NCBI RefSeq assembly: GCF_008364625.2
Contig: NZ_CP126604.1
Span: 3,348,001-3,412,000 of the forward strand
Length of the DNA: 64,000 bases
Source: Enterobacter dykesii
GTDB lineage: Bacteria; Pseudomonadota; Gammaproteobacteria; Enterobacterales; Enterobacteriaceae
Direction: 5' to 3'
Part shown: one piece after another, positions 20,098 to 29,376 of the stretch
Numbering within the stretch: the stretch's first letter is position 1
Layout: each line of letters opens with the position of its first letter
The notes under the pieces: model-generated
Seen by the model: the letters and a program-made list of their open reading frames with translations, nothing else
Told to the model about the DNA's origin: nothing
Databases searched by the model: none
Position numbers and translations under genes: made by a program

Positions 20098-20253
20098 GAT
20101 AACCTCTGTCAATGTTCTGTTGTTTTGCATACCTGAGTATGGTGTGGCGCGGATTATAATGAGCAATAGCGCCATTGCCTATGGATTCAGGTAACATTTT
20201 TTTAAAATAAGACGAGTTTTAGCAACAGCTCACATCTGAAAGCTATTTTCAGG

Positions 20254-22572
20254 TCACTGCAGCGTAAAATTCACCGTCGCGACCTGACCGGTCTCATCCA
20301 TAACGAGTAACTGATAATCGCCCGATTTATCAAGCTGTAATGTGTAAACTCTTCCCTTCACATTCAGCGGTTCACCGTTCAAAAACCACCAGCGCTCACC
20401 GCTATTGCCGGTCGCCTGAAGCGGCAGCGAAACGCGGGATTCCCCCGGCAGACGTTTGATGACGGCCCCTTCACGCACGCCGGTCAGAATGAGGGGCGCA
20501 GATGCGTCCTGCGACAGCGGAGGACAGGTGGTTGATGAAGGAGGGACCCTTACCGCGCGACGCTCGGTCGCTGGCAGCCACGGCTCCAGCGGCAGCGGCC
20601 AGACATCCAGGAATTTTTCAGTTGCATCAGGGCAATCTGCCGCCATGCGTTTACCCGTTTTATCCAGCCAGACCGGAAAACGAATGCCGCGTATCCCTTC
20701 CTGTTCGGGCAATAGCAGCGTGGGCGGTTCACTCCCTTCCAGCAGCCAGGTCGACAGGCGACGTCGACAGTTTTCACTGCCTTCCGGCAGCGACTGGCCG
20801 CCCGGCCAGCAGATCACGCCCCGCCCGACGCTTGCCGGACGCGGATCGCGCGGCAGACGGGCTTCGTCTACCGTTGAGCGCGACTGAAGCAGGTTATTGA
20901 CCTGGTTTAACAGCGGAACCGCACTGGCAAACCCAAACTGACCAGCCACGGGCGTGCCGTCCGGTCGTCCGGTCCAGATGCCAATCACATAACGGGCATT
21001 CAGACCGATGGCCCAAGCATCACGGTAGCCGTAGCTGGTACCGGTTTTCCACGCCAGCGGCGCAACCTGCGGTAGCGCATTATCCGGCAGCGGCTGCGCT
21101 TCATTAGCCAGAATACGGCGAATAATCCACGCCGAGCCGGGTGATAACAGCGGACGTTCAGTCAGCGGATCGCCCGGCTGCAGGCGTAGCCTACCCGCCT
21201 TACCGTGTCGGGCAAAAGCACTGTAGGCCGCAGCGATATCTGCCAGCCGGGCGCCTGCCCCGCCGAGGATCAGGGACAGATTCGGCTGCGCCCCCGCGGG
21301 CAGGATCAGCGGCAAGCCTGCGTTGCTCAGCATCCCGGCAAAACGTTTTGGCCCGTAGGCTTCCAGTACCTGTACCGCGGGCAGGTTGAGGGAGCGCACC
21401 AGCGCTTCACTCATGCTGACCGGTCCGTGGAACCCGCTGTCAAAATTTCCGGGCCGATAGTCACCGGTTTTTCTGGGAACGTCCTGAAGCAGCGAGGCGG
21501 GATGGATCAGGCCATCGTCCAGCGCCATACCGTAAATAAAGGGCTTTAACACCGATCCCGGGGATCGGATCGCATTGACCATATCCACGTGGCTGAAACG
21601 CGTGTCATCGTTGATATCCACCGATCCCACCCAGCCGCGCACTTTCATATCGGTGTGATCGACCACGATCATCGCCAGCGAGCTGCGTGCCGGCAGGCGG
21701 GATTTCCAGTTTATCGCCAGCTCTTCCAGCTGCCGCTGCAGTCCGGCATCCAGCGTGGTGACAATTTTTGCGTTGCGACTTTTGCCGAGCATCATCCGCG
21801 CAAAGAGCGGCGCCAGCTGCGGCATCTGTCGGGGCGCCAGCCATACCGATTCTTCCCGCGATTCTTTGACCTGCTTTGCGGACCAGACCCCCTGCGTCGC
21901 CATGCGGTCGAGCACTTTATTGCGCGCCGCTTCGGCCCGTTCAGGCCAGCGATCCGGGCGTAAACGACTCGGTGCCTGCGGCAGCACCGCCAGCAGAGCC
22001 GCGTCGGAATAGCTGAGTTGCGACGGCGGCTTGCCGAGATAGGTCCAGCTTGCCGCCCCGACGCCCTGCAGCGTGCCGCCAAACGGCGCGCGGTTGAGAT
22101 AAAGCGTGAGAATTTCGCGTTTGGAAAGATGCCACTCCAGCTGCATCGCCCGCCAGAGTTGACGAACTTTGCCGCCAAAGGTACGCGGATGCGGATCCAG
22201 CAGTCGCGCGACCTGCATGGTGAGCGTGCTTCCGCCAGAGACGACCTTGCCAGAACTGAGATCCTGCCAGGCGGCGCGCAGGACAGAAAGCGGGTTTACG
22301 CCGGGGTGATCCCAGAACCAGCGATCTTCGTACTGGATGAGCGCCTCAAGATAACGGGGAGAGACCTCTTCGATCGTCACCGGATAGCGCCAGATCCCGT
22401 CGCTATCGGCAAAACGCCAGAGCGGCGTGCCCTTCTCATCCACCACCACCCGGGCGGGGTTAACCTCTTTCAGAGGCAACGGCCACAGGCGGTCGGCAAC
22501 GATAATCAGCCCCCATAAAACGAGAAGCGCTCCCGCCAGCCATAGCCAGCGGGAGCGTGTCAGACGTGCCAT
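20254..22572 (-). CDS. pbpC: penicillin-binding protein 1C
   Basis: About 772 residues. Bifunctional peptidoglycan synthase: one N-terminal membrane helix (residues ~8-28), GT51 glycosyltransferase domain (E-D-R-W-F-W-x-H-P-G, G-G-S-T-L-T-M-Q), transpeptidase domain with S-P-G-S-V-L-K (SxxK), S-L-N and K-T-G-T-S-Y-G, and the BiPBP_C domain. The start is uncertain: ATG at 22572 aligns with E. coli; 22578 and 22593 are in frame. It overlaps or abuts the yfhM stop (22580), so the two are cotranscribed and coupled, as is usual for PBP1C and bacterial alpha-2-macroglobulin. Confidence 0.95.
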   Translation of the reverse strand: MARLTRSRWLWLAGALLVLWGLIIVADRLWPLPLKEVNPARVVVDEKGTPLWRFADSDGIWRYPVTIEEVSPRYLEALIQYEDRWFWDHPGVNPLSVLRAAWQDLSSGKVVSGGSTLTMQVARLLDPHPRTFGGKVRQLWRAMQLEWHLSKREILTLYLNRAPFGGTLQGVGAASWTYLGKPPSQLSYSDAALLAVLPQAPSRLRPDRWPERAEAARNKVLDRMATQGVWSAKQVKESREESVWLAPRQMPQLAPLFARMMLGKSRNAKIVTTLDAGLQRQLEELAINWKSRLPARSSLAMIVVDHTDMKVRGWVGSVDINDDTRFSHVDMVNAIRSPGSVLKPFIYGMALDDGLIHPASLLQDVPRKTGDYRPGNFDSGFHGPVSMSEALVRSLNLPAVQVLEAYGPKRFAGMLSNAGLPLILPAGAQPNLSLILGGAGARLADIAAAYSAFARHGKAGRLRLQPGDPLTERPLLSPGSAWIIRRILANEAQPLPDNALPQVAPLAWKTGTSYGYRDAWAIGLNARYVIGIWTGRPDGTPVAGQFGFASAVPLLNQVNNLLQSRSTVDEARLPRDPRPASVGRGVICWPGGQSLPEGSENCRRRLSTWLLEGSEPPTLLLPEQEGIRGIRFPVWLDKTGKRMAADCPDATEKFLDVWPLPLEPWLPATERRAVRVPPSSTTCPPLSQDASAPLILTGVREGAVIKRLPGESRVSLPLQATGNSGERWWFLNGEPLNVKGRVYTLQLDKSGDYQLLVMDETGQVATVNFTLQ

Positions 22573-22579
22573 TCGCATT

Positions 22580-25500
22580 TTACGGAACAACAATCAGCGG
22601 GCCGCTGGCCGCCCCCGTTGCCCGCCACTGTGGAACGTACATAGACTCCACCATCGGAACTGGCACCTGGTAGGTTCCCGGCGTCACGGCGCGGGCCAGA
22701 TAGACCAGCGTGACCGGCTGGCCTTCATTTACCGGTACGGCAGCCACAAAGCGGTCGTCGCGGAATTCCATATGCTGAATGTCCGCCTGCTGCATCTGGC
22801 TGAGCAGGTTCTGTACCTCACTGCCGCTGTCCTGCAGGCTGGCGCTGCTGCTCGCCAGATTCTGGTTTTCCAGCTCCAGACCCGCAGGGAGGAGATCCAC
22901 CACCAGCGCGTCCGGCACGTTCTGGCTGGCTTTAACTTCCAGCCAGACCAGCACCAGTTCACCGCTCTTCAGCGAAGAGAGCGATTTACTGCTGCCATCG
23001 GTTGCCAGGATATGACGTTCCACCTGCAGCACATTCGAGCTCGGCTGTGGGGCATATTCCGGATAACCGGTGCTGTCCAGGCGTACCCACAGCGGTGTTG
23101 TCCCGGTATTGGTCACCTGTAGCGCGCCAAGCTGGTCGCCGCTCACGTTTTGTACCAGCGACTTATCGCCGCCTGATGCGGCCTCAGACAGAGACGTTTT
23201 TGCCTGCCACGCACCGGACAGGGTTTGCAGCGAACGTCCTGCCAGGAACAGCGCGTTGCTCTCCTGCGTTGACAGCCAGCGCTGGCTGAAGGCCTGTTCA
23301 GACAGGGCATTCAGCAGCGTATTTTGCGCATCCGGCAGCAGCTTGTACTCCTCCAGAAGAGAGAGCATCAGCGCGTTATCGCGAAGCTGGCTACCGTAAT
23401 CGGCCATCCAGGTTTTGCTGTCGTTGCGCGGCGTTTTGAGCGCCAGATCCAGCGCCTGCTGGCTGCGCGGGGCATCGCCCATCAGTTTGAGCGCCATGCC
23501 CAGCTGCATCAGCGGCAGACCGGACGCCGCCTGAGCGTGACGATCCCAGATTTCACGCAGCGCGCCCAGCGGCGCTTTTTGCTGACGTGCCAGCACCAGC
23601 GCGGCATAGGCCTGCACGGCGAACTTGCTGGCCTGCGTATCGTCGCTGTAGCGAATAGACATCATGCCCGGGTCCTGCAGGTAGCGCAGCAACCGGCTAT
23701 TGGCATTATTCACCGCATCGGCAGGCACGCTGTAGCCCTGCTCGCCCGCACGGATCAGGAAGTCGGTCACGTAGGCCGTCAGCCAGTACTCTTCCGGACC
23801 GTTTTTATCCCACAGCGCGAACCCGCCGTCTTCACGCTGCATCTGCAGCAGACGGGAAATACCGATATCAATGGCGGCACGGCGTTTATCGTCCGTATCA
23901 CCTTTGATGCCAAGCGCCGTAAGCTGCGCCGCGTTGGTGTAGAGCGACGGGAACAGACCGCTGGTGGTCTGCTCCAGACAGCCATACGGATATGCCTGCA
24001 GTTCGCGAATATATCGCGCCAGGTTGAGCGGTGGTTTGCCGCTCAGCAGCAGTTGCCCCTGCAGGGTAGCAGGAGAGAAACCGTTACTGTGCTGCGCCGG
24101 TGCGGTCCAGGACTCGCCGGGGTTCAGCATGGCACCGGTATTCACCGTCTGCGCCGGGAACGCCGGACGCACGCCGATTTTCCAGCTCTTCTGCTGCGGT
24201 GCAAAGGTCTCGTCCGGGAGCTGCAGGCCGGTCACCTGAGCGGTCACCTCGCCATCACCATAACCCTCCAGCGCACGCACCGGAATAAACAGGGTGCTGC
24301 GTGCGCCAGGAGACAGCTGAATCGGCTGCGGCTGCCCGCCTTCCAGCGACAGTTTTCCTGTCGCGGTCAGGGCAACGTTCAGCGTTTGCGGCTGGTCGGT
24401 GAGGTTGGTGATATCCAGCGTCAGCCGCGAGGTATCCCCGCTTGCCAGGAAGCGCGGCGTATTAAGCTCGGCAATGACCGGCGCGGCCACCACAACCTTG
24501 CTTTCACTGCTGCCGAAATCGTCCTCCGTCCAGGCCTGCGCCATCAGACGCAGCTCACCGTTGAAGTCTCCTATGGGCAGCGTAACCGTGCCTTCTCCGT
24601 TGGCATCCAGCGTAACCGGCTGTGCCTGCTGGGCAATAATGGTGACGTGGTTTACCGGCGGTTTACCGCCGCGCTTCAGCTCATCACCGTCACCACCAAA
24701 ACGCAGCGCGGCCAGGCGGCCCTGCCCTTCAATGACCTGGCCGTAAATATCGTAGATATCCGCGCCGTAGCGCTTCTGACCAAAGAAAGCCTGCCACGGA
24801 TCCGGCGTAACGTAATCGGTAATATTCAACACGCCGCTGTCTACCGCCGAGACCAGGACGTTCACTTTCTGCGGCACCGCACCTTCTTTCACGCTGGCTT
24901 TCACCTTCACAGAAAGCGTCTGGTTTGGACGCATCTTCTGTGGGTTATCAAGCGCAATGTTCAGACGGCGATTTTCATCGCCCATCGGCAGATGCAGCAG
25001 GCCGACCGCGCGTTTCGGCGTGGCGGATTTGGATTTATCCCCAGGACGTACCACTAGCGTGCTGAGATAAAGATCGTGACGTTTCCAGGCTTTGTCGACC
25101 GGGATAGCGAGATCAAGCCCGTTTGCCGGTACGTCGATCTCTTTCCACCACAGCGGCCCTTCGCTGGACTCAATCATCGCATAGCCCTTGCCTGCTGCCG
25201 GCGCGGCAATGTGCAGGTTGATGGTATCGCCTGGCTGATAGGCTGGCTTATCCAGCTTCAGCGTCACGCGGTCAGGACGTGCAGCCCCGGTGCCGTCGCT
25301 GTTATCCTGCCAGCTGTAGCCTGCCCAGAAGCGCACGCTGCTGACCATCTCATCAGGTGCTTTAACTTCCAGACGATAAGAGCCCCACTCCACCGGGAAG
25401 GTGACTTTACCCGTCTCGTCGGCCTTGAGCGTCAGCTCCTGCTCGCCTTCAACCAGATCTTTTTGATCGAACTGAGACTGCCAGCCTTCGCTCTCAGACC

Positions 25501-27532
25501 AGTTCCAGAAGTAGTCACGGCGCTCGCGGATCAGGCGAACCTGTAAACCGGACACTGCCTTTTTCGCTCCGCTGGCATCGGCGTAAACGATATCGAAGCT
25601 GGCATTGCCGTTCTCGTCAACAATCGGCTGGTTGACGGTGGTATCGGTGCGGTAGTCGTAAACGGCTTTACTGGCGAACTGAGGGCGGATACCCGGCAGC
25701 TCAGCCGCCGGCCAGATTGCCTGCTCAGCGCGACGCGTCACCGGACGACCGCCGGATTCCAGCAGGCTGGCCTGCAGGATCAGCTGCAGCGGAGAATGCA
25801 CCTCTTTCCACTGGCTTTCGGTAGAAACCTGCCCACGCCCCTGCTCATCAAGCGTAAGCTGCACTTCATCCAGACTGCGGCTCAGGTTCTCCTCGGCGAT
25901 ATCGCCAAACTGGAAGCCCGGCAGCGCAGCCACCGCGTCACGCAGCGGACGCAGGAAAAGCTGGCCCTGCAGAGAATTACCGTTGGCCGGTGCGCCATAC
26001 AGGTAATAGCCCACCACGTTAAAGTCGACGTTATCCTGCGGTGAAACCGGCGTTTTTTGTCCGCTCAGGTTGAGCGCCATGCGCTCAGGCATGAAGTCTT
26101 CGACGTGGAAATCCCACAGGCGCTGCAGGTTATCGCCCGTGTTGGCGCGGATATGCCACATGCCGGTCTGCGCCCCGCTGTCCAGCGGATAGTTAAAACG
26201 ATAGAGTCCGTTCTCTGGCTTGACGACAATCGTACGCGCGACCAGTCCATCCGGGCGCAGCACGTCAAGCTTCACGGGCTGATCCGGAAGTGGCTTACCG
26301 TCACTGTCGCGCAGTAAGCCGTTGAGGATCACCGTTTCACCCGGGCGGTAGAGATCGCGTGGGCCAAACATAAAGAATTGCTTACTGTAGCCAGGGCTAC
26401 CGGCAATATCGAACTCTGCCAGATCCAGCGCAGGAAGCTTGAGGTCAAGCAGCGTAGTCTGGCCGTCTTTACTCGCCAGAATCAGCGCGGCCTCTTTGTC
26501 GGTCTCAAGCTTAGCGTGGCCATCGCCGTCGCTTTTCGCTTCGGCAAGGGTCTGCCCTTTATCGTTCAGCAGCGTGACGGTCACGCCGGACTGCGCCGCA
26601 CCGTTTTCCAGACTCTGGGTGAAAATATCCAGGCGGTTATGGTAACGGTGAGCGGACAGGCCAATATCGCTTAAGGTAAAGAGCGTTGCGGCGTTGCTGT
26701 AGTTGTAGTGCCCGGCCTGGTTCATGACCGCGATATAAACGCCAGACTGCTGGAGCGGTTTAATATCCTTCAGGGGCAACAGCAATTTTTCGCGCGTATT
26801 GCGCGCCGGATTAAGGTCGAATCGACCGGTGTAAACCAGCTCCGCCATCTTCAGCAGGTTATCGGATTCCCAGTTGGTCAGCGAGTTACGGTACTCCCAC
26901 TGGCTGACAAGGGAGGCCAGCGATTCCGGCTTCACGCGGTAAAAGTTGACATCAACATTGTTGACGTTGAGCGCCATCACCGGCAGACCTTCCACCACTT
27001 TGCCCGGCAGCAGCGAGCCGCGGCTGGCAAAACCAACGGTGGGTTCAATGTCCCGGGTGGTCAGGGCTTTTTCATAATCAATGCCAAACGTCGCCTTGTT
27101 CAGCGCCTGCAGGTCACGTTCAACGGTGACGACCAGGTTACGGTTAGGTTCCAAGTGGCGCAGTCGAAGCTCTTTCAGGTTAGGCGCAAGTTCCCACGCC
27201 CCGTCAACCTTGCCGCTTTTCTTATCCACGACATGCACCGTTTTGGCGAAATCCTGATCGGGATTCAGCGGAACAGAAAAGGTCAGCACCAGCGTGGCGG
27301 CACCGTCGAGCTGGACTTCTGAGGTATCCAGCAGGGTCAGCGCTTTTCCCTGACTCTGGGCGGCAAGCTTAGCCAACGTTTCAGCATTGGGCTTTTCTGC
27401 AGCTTTCGGTGTTGATGCTGTGGATGCCGCGGGAGCCGCAGCCTGAGATTTATCGTCGCTGTTATCACAGCCGACAAGCGTAAACGTGGTAAGCAGCGCG
27501 AGAGAGATCGCGGCTAAGCGAAACGGTTTCAT
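22580..27532 (-). CDS. yfhM: bacterial alpha-2-macroglobulin lipoprotein YfhM
   Basis: 1650 residues. Protease-trapping defence protein of the periplasm, thought to protect the envelope when the outer membrane is breached; works with PBP1C. Signal peptide with lipobox L-V-G-C22, a string of macroglobulin-like beta domains, and the thioester motif C-L-E-Q in Y-G-C-L-E-Q-T-T near residue 1187, so covalent trapping should be intact. A hypothetical bait region precedes it. Just downstream on the same strand lies pbpC. Confidence 0.97.
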   Translation of the reverse strand: MKPFRLAAISLALLTTFTLVGCDNSDDKSQAAAPAASTASTPKAAEKPNAETLAKLAAQSQGKALTLLDTSEVQLDGAATLVLTFSVPLNPDQDFAKTVHVVDKKSGKVDGAWELAPNLKELRLRHLEPNRNLVVTVERDLQALNKATFGIDYEKALTTRDIEPTVGFASRGSLLPGKVVEGLPVMALNVNNVDVNFYRVKPESLASLVSQWEYRNSLTNWESDNLLKMAELVYTGRFDLNPARNTREKLLLPLKDIKPLQQSGVYIAVMNQAGHYNYSNAATLFTLSDIGLSAHRYHNRLDIFTQSLENGAAQSGVTVTLLNDKGQTLAEAKSDGDGHAKLETDKEAALILASKDGQTTLLDLKLPALDLAEFDIAGSPGYSKQFFMFGPRDLYRPGETVILNGLLRDSDGKPLPDQPVKLDVLRPDGLVARTIVVKPENGLYRFNYPLDSGAQTGMWHIRANTGDNLQRLWDFHVEDFMPERMALNLSGQKTPVSPQDNVDFNVVGYYLYGAPANGNSLQGQLFLRPLRDAVAALPGFQFGDIAEENLSRSLDEVQLTLDEQGRGQVSTESQWKEVHSPLQLILQASLLESGGRPVTRRAEQAIWPAAELPGIRPQFASKAVYDYRTDTTVNQPIVDENGNASFDIVYADASGAKKAVSGLQVRLIRERRDYFWNWSESEGWQSQFDQKDLVEGEQELTLKADETGKVTFPVEWGSYRLEVKAPDEMVSSVRFWAGYSWQDNSDGTGAARPDRVTLKLDKPAYQPGDTINLHIAAPAAGKGYAMIESSEGPLWWKEIDVPANGLDLAIPVDKAWKRHDLYLSTLVVRPGDKSKSATPKRAVGLLHLPMGDENRRLNIALDNPQKMRPNQTLSVKVKASVKEGAVPQKVNVLVSAVDSGVLNITDYVTPDPWQAFFGQKRYGADIYDIYGQVIEGQGRLAALRFGGDGDELKRGGKPPVNHVTIIAQQAQPVTLDANGEGTVTLPIGDFNGELRLMAQAWTEDDFGSSESKVVVAAPVIAELNTPRFLASGDTSRLTLDITNLTDQPQTLNVALTATGKLSLEGGQPQPIQLSPGARSTLFIPVRALEGYGDGEVTAQVTGLQLPDETFAPQQKSWKIGVRPAFPAQTVNTGAMLNPGESWTAPAQHSNGFSPATLQGQLLLSGKPPLNLARYIRELQAYPYGCLEQTTSGLFPSLYTNAAQLTALGIKGDTDDKRRAAIDIGISRLLQMQREDGGFALWDKNGPEEYWLTAYVTDFLIRAGEQGYSVPADAVNNANSRLLRYLQDPGMMSIRYSDDTQASKFAVQAYAALVLARQQKAPLGALREIWDRHAQAASGLPLMQLGMALKLMGDAPRSQQALDLALKTPRNDSKTWMADYGSQLRDNALMLSLLEEYKLLPDAQNTLLNALSEQAFSQRWLSTQESNALFLAGRSLQTLSGAWQAKTSLSEAASGGDKSLVQNVSGDQLGALQVTNTGTTPLWVRLDSTGYPEYAPQPSSNVLQVERHILATDGSSKSLSSLKSGELVLVWLEVKASQNVPDALVVDLLPAGLELENQNLASSSASLQDSGSEVQNLLSQMQQADIQHMEFRDDRFVAAVPVNEGQPVTLVYLARAVTPGTYQVPVPMVESMYVPQWRATGAASGPLIVVP

Positions 27533-27819
27533 CCTGTGTCCCTGGCCTGAGGGGGCCTGTTGGTCGTCGTCCGGATAAGTATTATCCGCAAGTTTCGTTA
27601 ATTCAAAAAGGCCAATTTTAAAATGTGGAAAGCGCCTCGCAGAACGGCATCACGTCGCTACACCGTGATGGAACCGCGATCACAGCACATAACGTCACAT
27701 GTTACCTTTCACGTCATTTGTTTTTAAAACAAGAAGATAGCTGGCTAAGCTCGCCCGAAGACTGCTAGTTTTATGACCATGACGCACCCCGAGTGCGCGG
27801 TTCAAAAAGAGAGAAAGCC
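27533..27819. other. divergent intergenic region between yfhM and the PTS gene
   Basis: 287 bases. It carries AT-rich sequence and a perfect inverted repeat at 27718-27732 described separately. CRP-like half-sites (GTGAT, TCACA) occur at 27664-27700, but none with correct 6-base spacing, so no CRP site is claimed. Confidence 0.4.
27718..27732. promoter_or_regulatory. perfect inverted repeat, candidate operator of the PTS-GH4 genes
   Basis: TTGTTTT-T-AAAACAA, seven-base arms around one central base, about 88 bases before the EIICB start. A plausible operator for the RpiR regulator encoded at 31680, but this is inference from position and symmetry only. Confidence 0.35.
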
Positions 27820-29364
27820 ATGAAACGAGCCGTGAACGCCCTACAAAATTTCGGAAAATCATTGTATGGACCGGTCCTTATCTTACCGATCGTCGGTCTG
27901 TTTATCGCCTTTGGTAACGTTCTGGGTAACGGTAATCTCGCTGAATACCTGCCGTTTCTGGGCCATCCGCTGATTCAGCATCTTGGTCAGCTTATCGCGA
28001 AATCTGCCGTGTCGGTGCTGGTCAACCTGGCGCTGGTGTTTGCCGTCGGGATCCCGATTGGTCTGGCGACGCGTGATAAAGGCTATGCCGCGCTGATTGG
28101 TCTGGTGACCTTTGTGGTGTTCATCAACGCCATGAACGTCACGCTACAGCTGCAGGGCGCGCTGGCGCCAGCGGCCCAGATGAAAGCGGCCGGGCAGACC
28201 ATGGTACTGGGCGTACAGGTGCTGGAGATGGGCGTTTTTGCCGGGATCCTGACCGGGGCGCTCTCCGGCTATCTGTACAACAAATACTCCGGCGTACAGT
28301 TTAACGGCGCGATGGCGATTTACTCTGGCCACTGTTTTGTCGCCATCGTCATGCTTCCCGTCTCCATGCTGCTCGGCGTGGTGATGAGTGAAATATGGCC
28401 CTTTGCCCAGCACGGTATTAGCGCCCTGGCGCTGGCCATCAAAGGCTCCGGGCCGCTTGGCGTGGCAATCTACGGTTTCCTGGAACGTATTCTGGTCCCC
28501 ACCGGCCTGCACCATCTGGTTTATACGCCATTCCTCTATACCGAGCTGGGCGGCACGCAGGAGGTATGCGGCACAACCTATCAGGGCGCGCGCAATATCT
28601 ACTTCGCCGAAATGGCCTGCCCGGACGTGAAGGAGCTCAGCAGCACCGTGGTGTGGGACGCGCGCGGCATCAGCAAGATGTTCGGCCTGCCTGCCGCAGC
28701 CCTGGCGATGTATATGACCGCAAAGCCGGAGCGTAAAGCCATTGCGAAAGCCATTCTGATCCCGGCGGCGCTGACCTCTCTGCTGGTCGGCGTGACCGAG
28801 CCGATTGAGTTCTCCTTCCTGTTCGTCGCTCCGCTGCTGTTCGTGGTGCACGCGGTGCTGACCGGCATCGGCATGATGCTGTTCTCGCTGCTGGGCGTTC
28901 ACGCCATCGGTGCCAACGGGATTATCGACTTCATCCTCTACAACCTGCCGCTCGGCACGGAGAAGTCCAACTGGCCGATGTACATCGTGGTTGGGCTGAT
29001 CATGTTCGCTCTCTACTTCGTGGTGTTCCGCTTCCTGATCCTGCGCTTCAACATGAAAACGCCGGGCCGTGAGGATGAAGATCAAGAGACGCGCCTCTAC
29101 AGCAAGCAGGAGTACCAGGCGAAGGGCAATAACGACGGGCTGGGTGAATCCATCGTGGTGGGACTCGGCGGTCGGGAAAACATTGAAGTGGTGGACAACT
29201 GCTACACCCGCTTACGCGTCACGGTGAAGGACGTCGCCATTATCGACGAGCCGCGGCTGAAGGCGACCGGCGCGAAAGGGATTATCAAACAAGGTAACAA
29301 CGTTCAGGTGGTCTACGGGCTGCACGTCAAAAAAATGCGAGAAGCCGTTGAGACGTTTCTCTGA
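27820..29364 (+). CDS. PTS EIICB, alpha-glucoside/maltose type
   Basis: 514 residues from ATG 27820; an ATG nine codons earlier (27793) is less likely. The N-terminal ~400 residues form the glucose-superfamily EIIC (ten hydrophobic segments, with G-L-H-H-L-V-Y-T-P and G-I-T/V-T-E-P-I-E-F motifs); the C-terminal EIIB domain has the phosphorylated cysteine in V-D-N-C461-Y-T-R-L-R. There is no EIIA domain, so it would use a separate EIIA such as Crr. It is of the AglA/GlvC class, and the GH4 gene that follows supports an alpha-glucoside such as maltose or an isomer of sucrose as substrate. Not present at this locus in E. coli. Substrate is inferred. Confidence 0.85.
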   Translation: MKRAVNALQNFGKSLYGPVLILPIVGLFIAFGNVLGNGNLAEYLPFLGHPLIQHLGQLIAKSAVSVLVNLALVFAVGIPIGLATRDKGYAALIGLVTFVVFINAMNVTLQLQGALAPAAQMKAAGQTMVLGVQVLEMGVFAGILTGALSGYLYNKYSGVQFNGAMAIYSGHCFVAIVMLPVSMLLGVVMSEIWPFAQHGISALALAIKGSGPLGVAIYGFLERILVPTGLHHLVYTPFLYTELGGTQEVCGTTYQGARNIYFAEMACPDVKELSSTVVWDARGISKMFGLPAAALAMYMTAKPERKAIAKAILIPAALTSLLVGVTEPIEFSFLFVAPLLFVVHAVLTGIGMMLFSLLGVHAIGANGIIDFILYNLPLGTEKSNWPMYIVVGLIMFALYFVVFRFLILRFNMKTPGREDEDQETRLYSKQEYQAKGNNDGLGESIVVGLGGRENIEVVDNCYTRLRVTVKDVAIIDEPRLKATGAKGIIKQGNNVQVVYGLHVKKMREAVETFL

Positions 29365-29376
29365 AAGGAGCTAAAG

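Noticed and set aside
23324..25057. 577-codon open frame opposite yfhM
   Set aside because: Shadow frame rich in Arg/His/Gln within a conserved gene; no homology expected.
27664..27700. CRP-like half-sites before the PTS gene
   Set aside because: GTGAT and TCACA halves are present but spaced wrongly.
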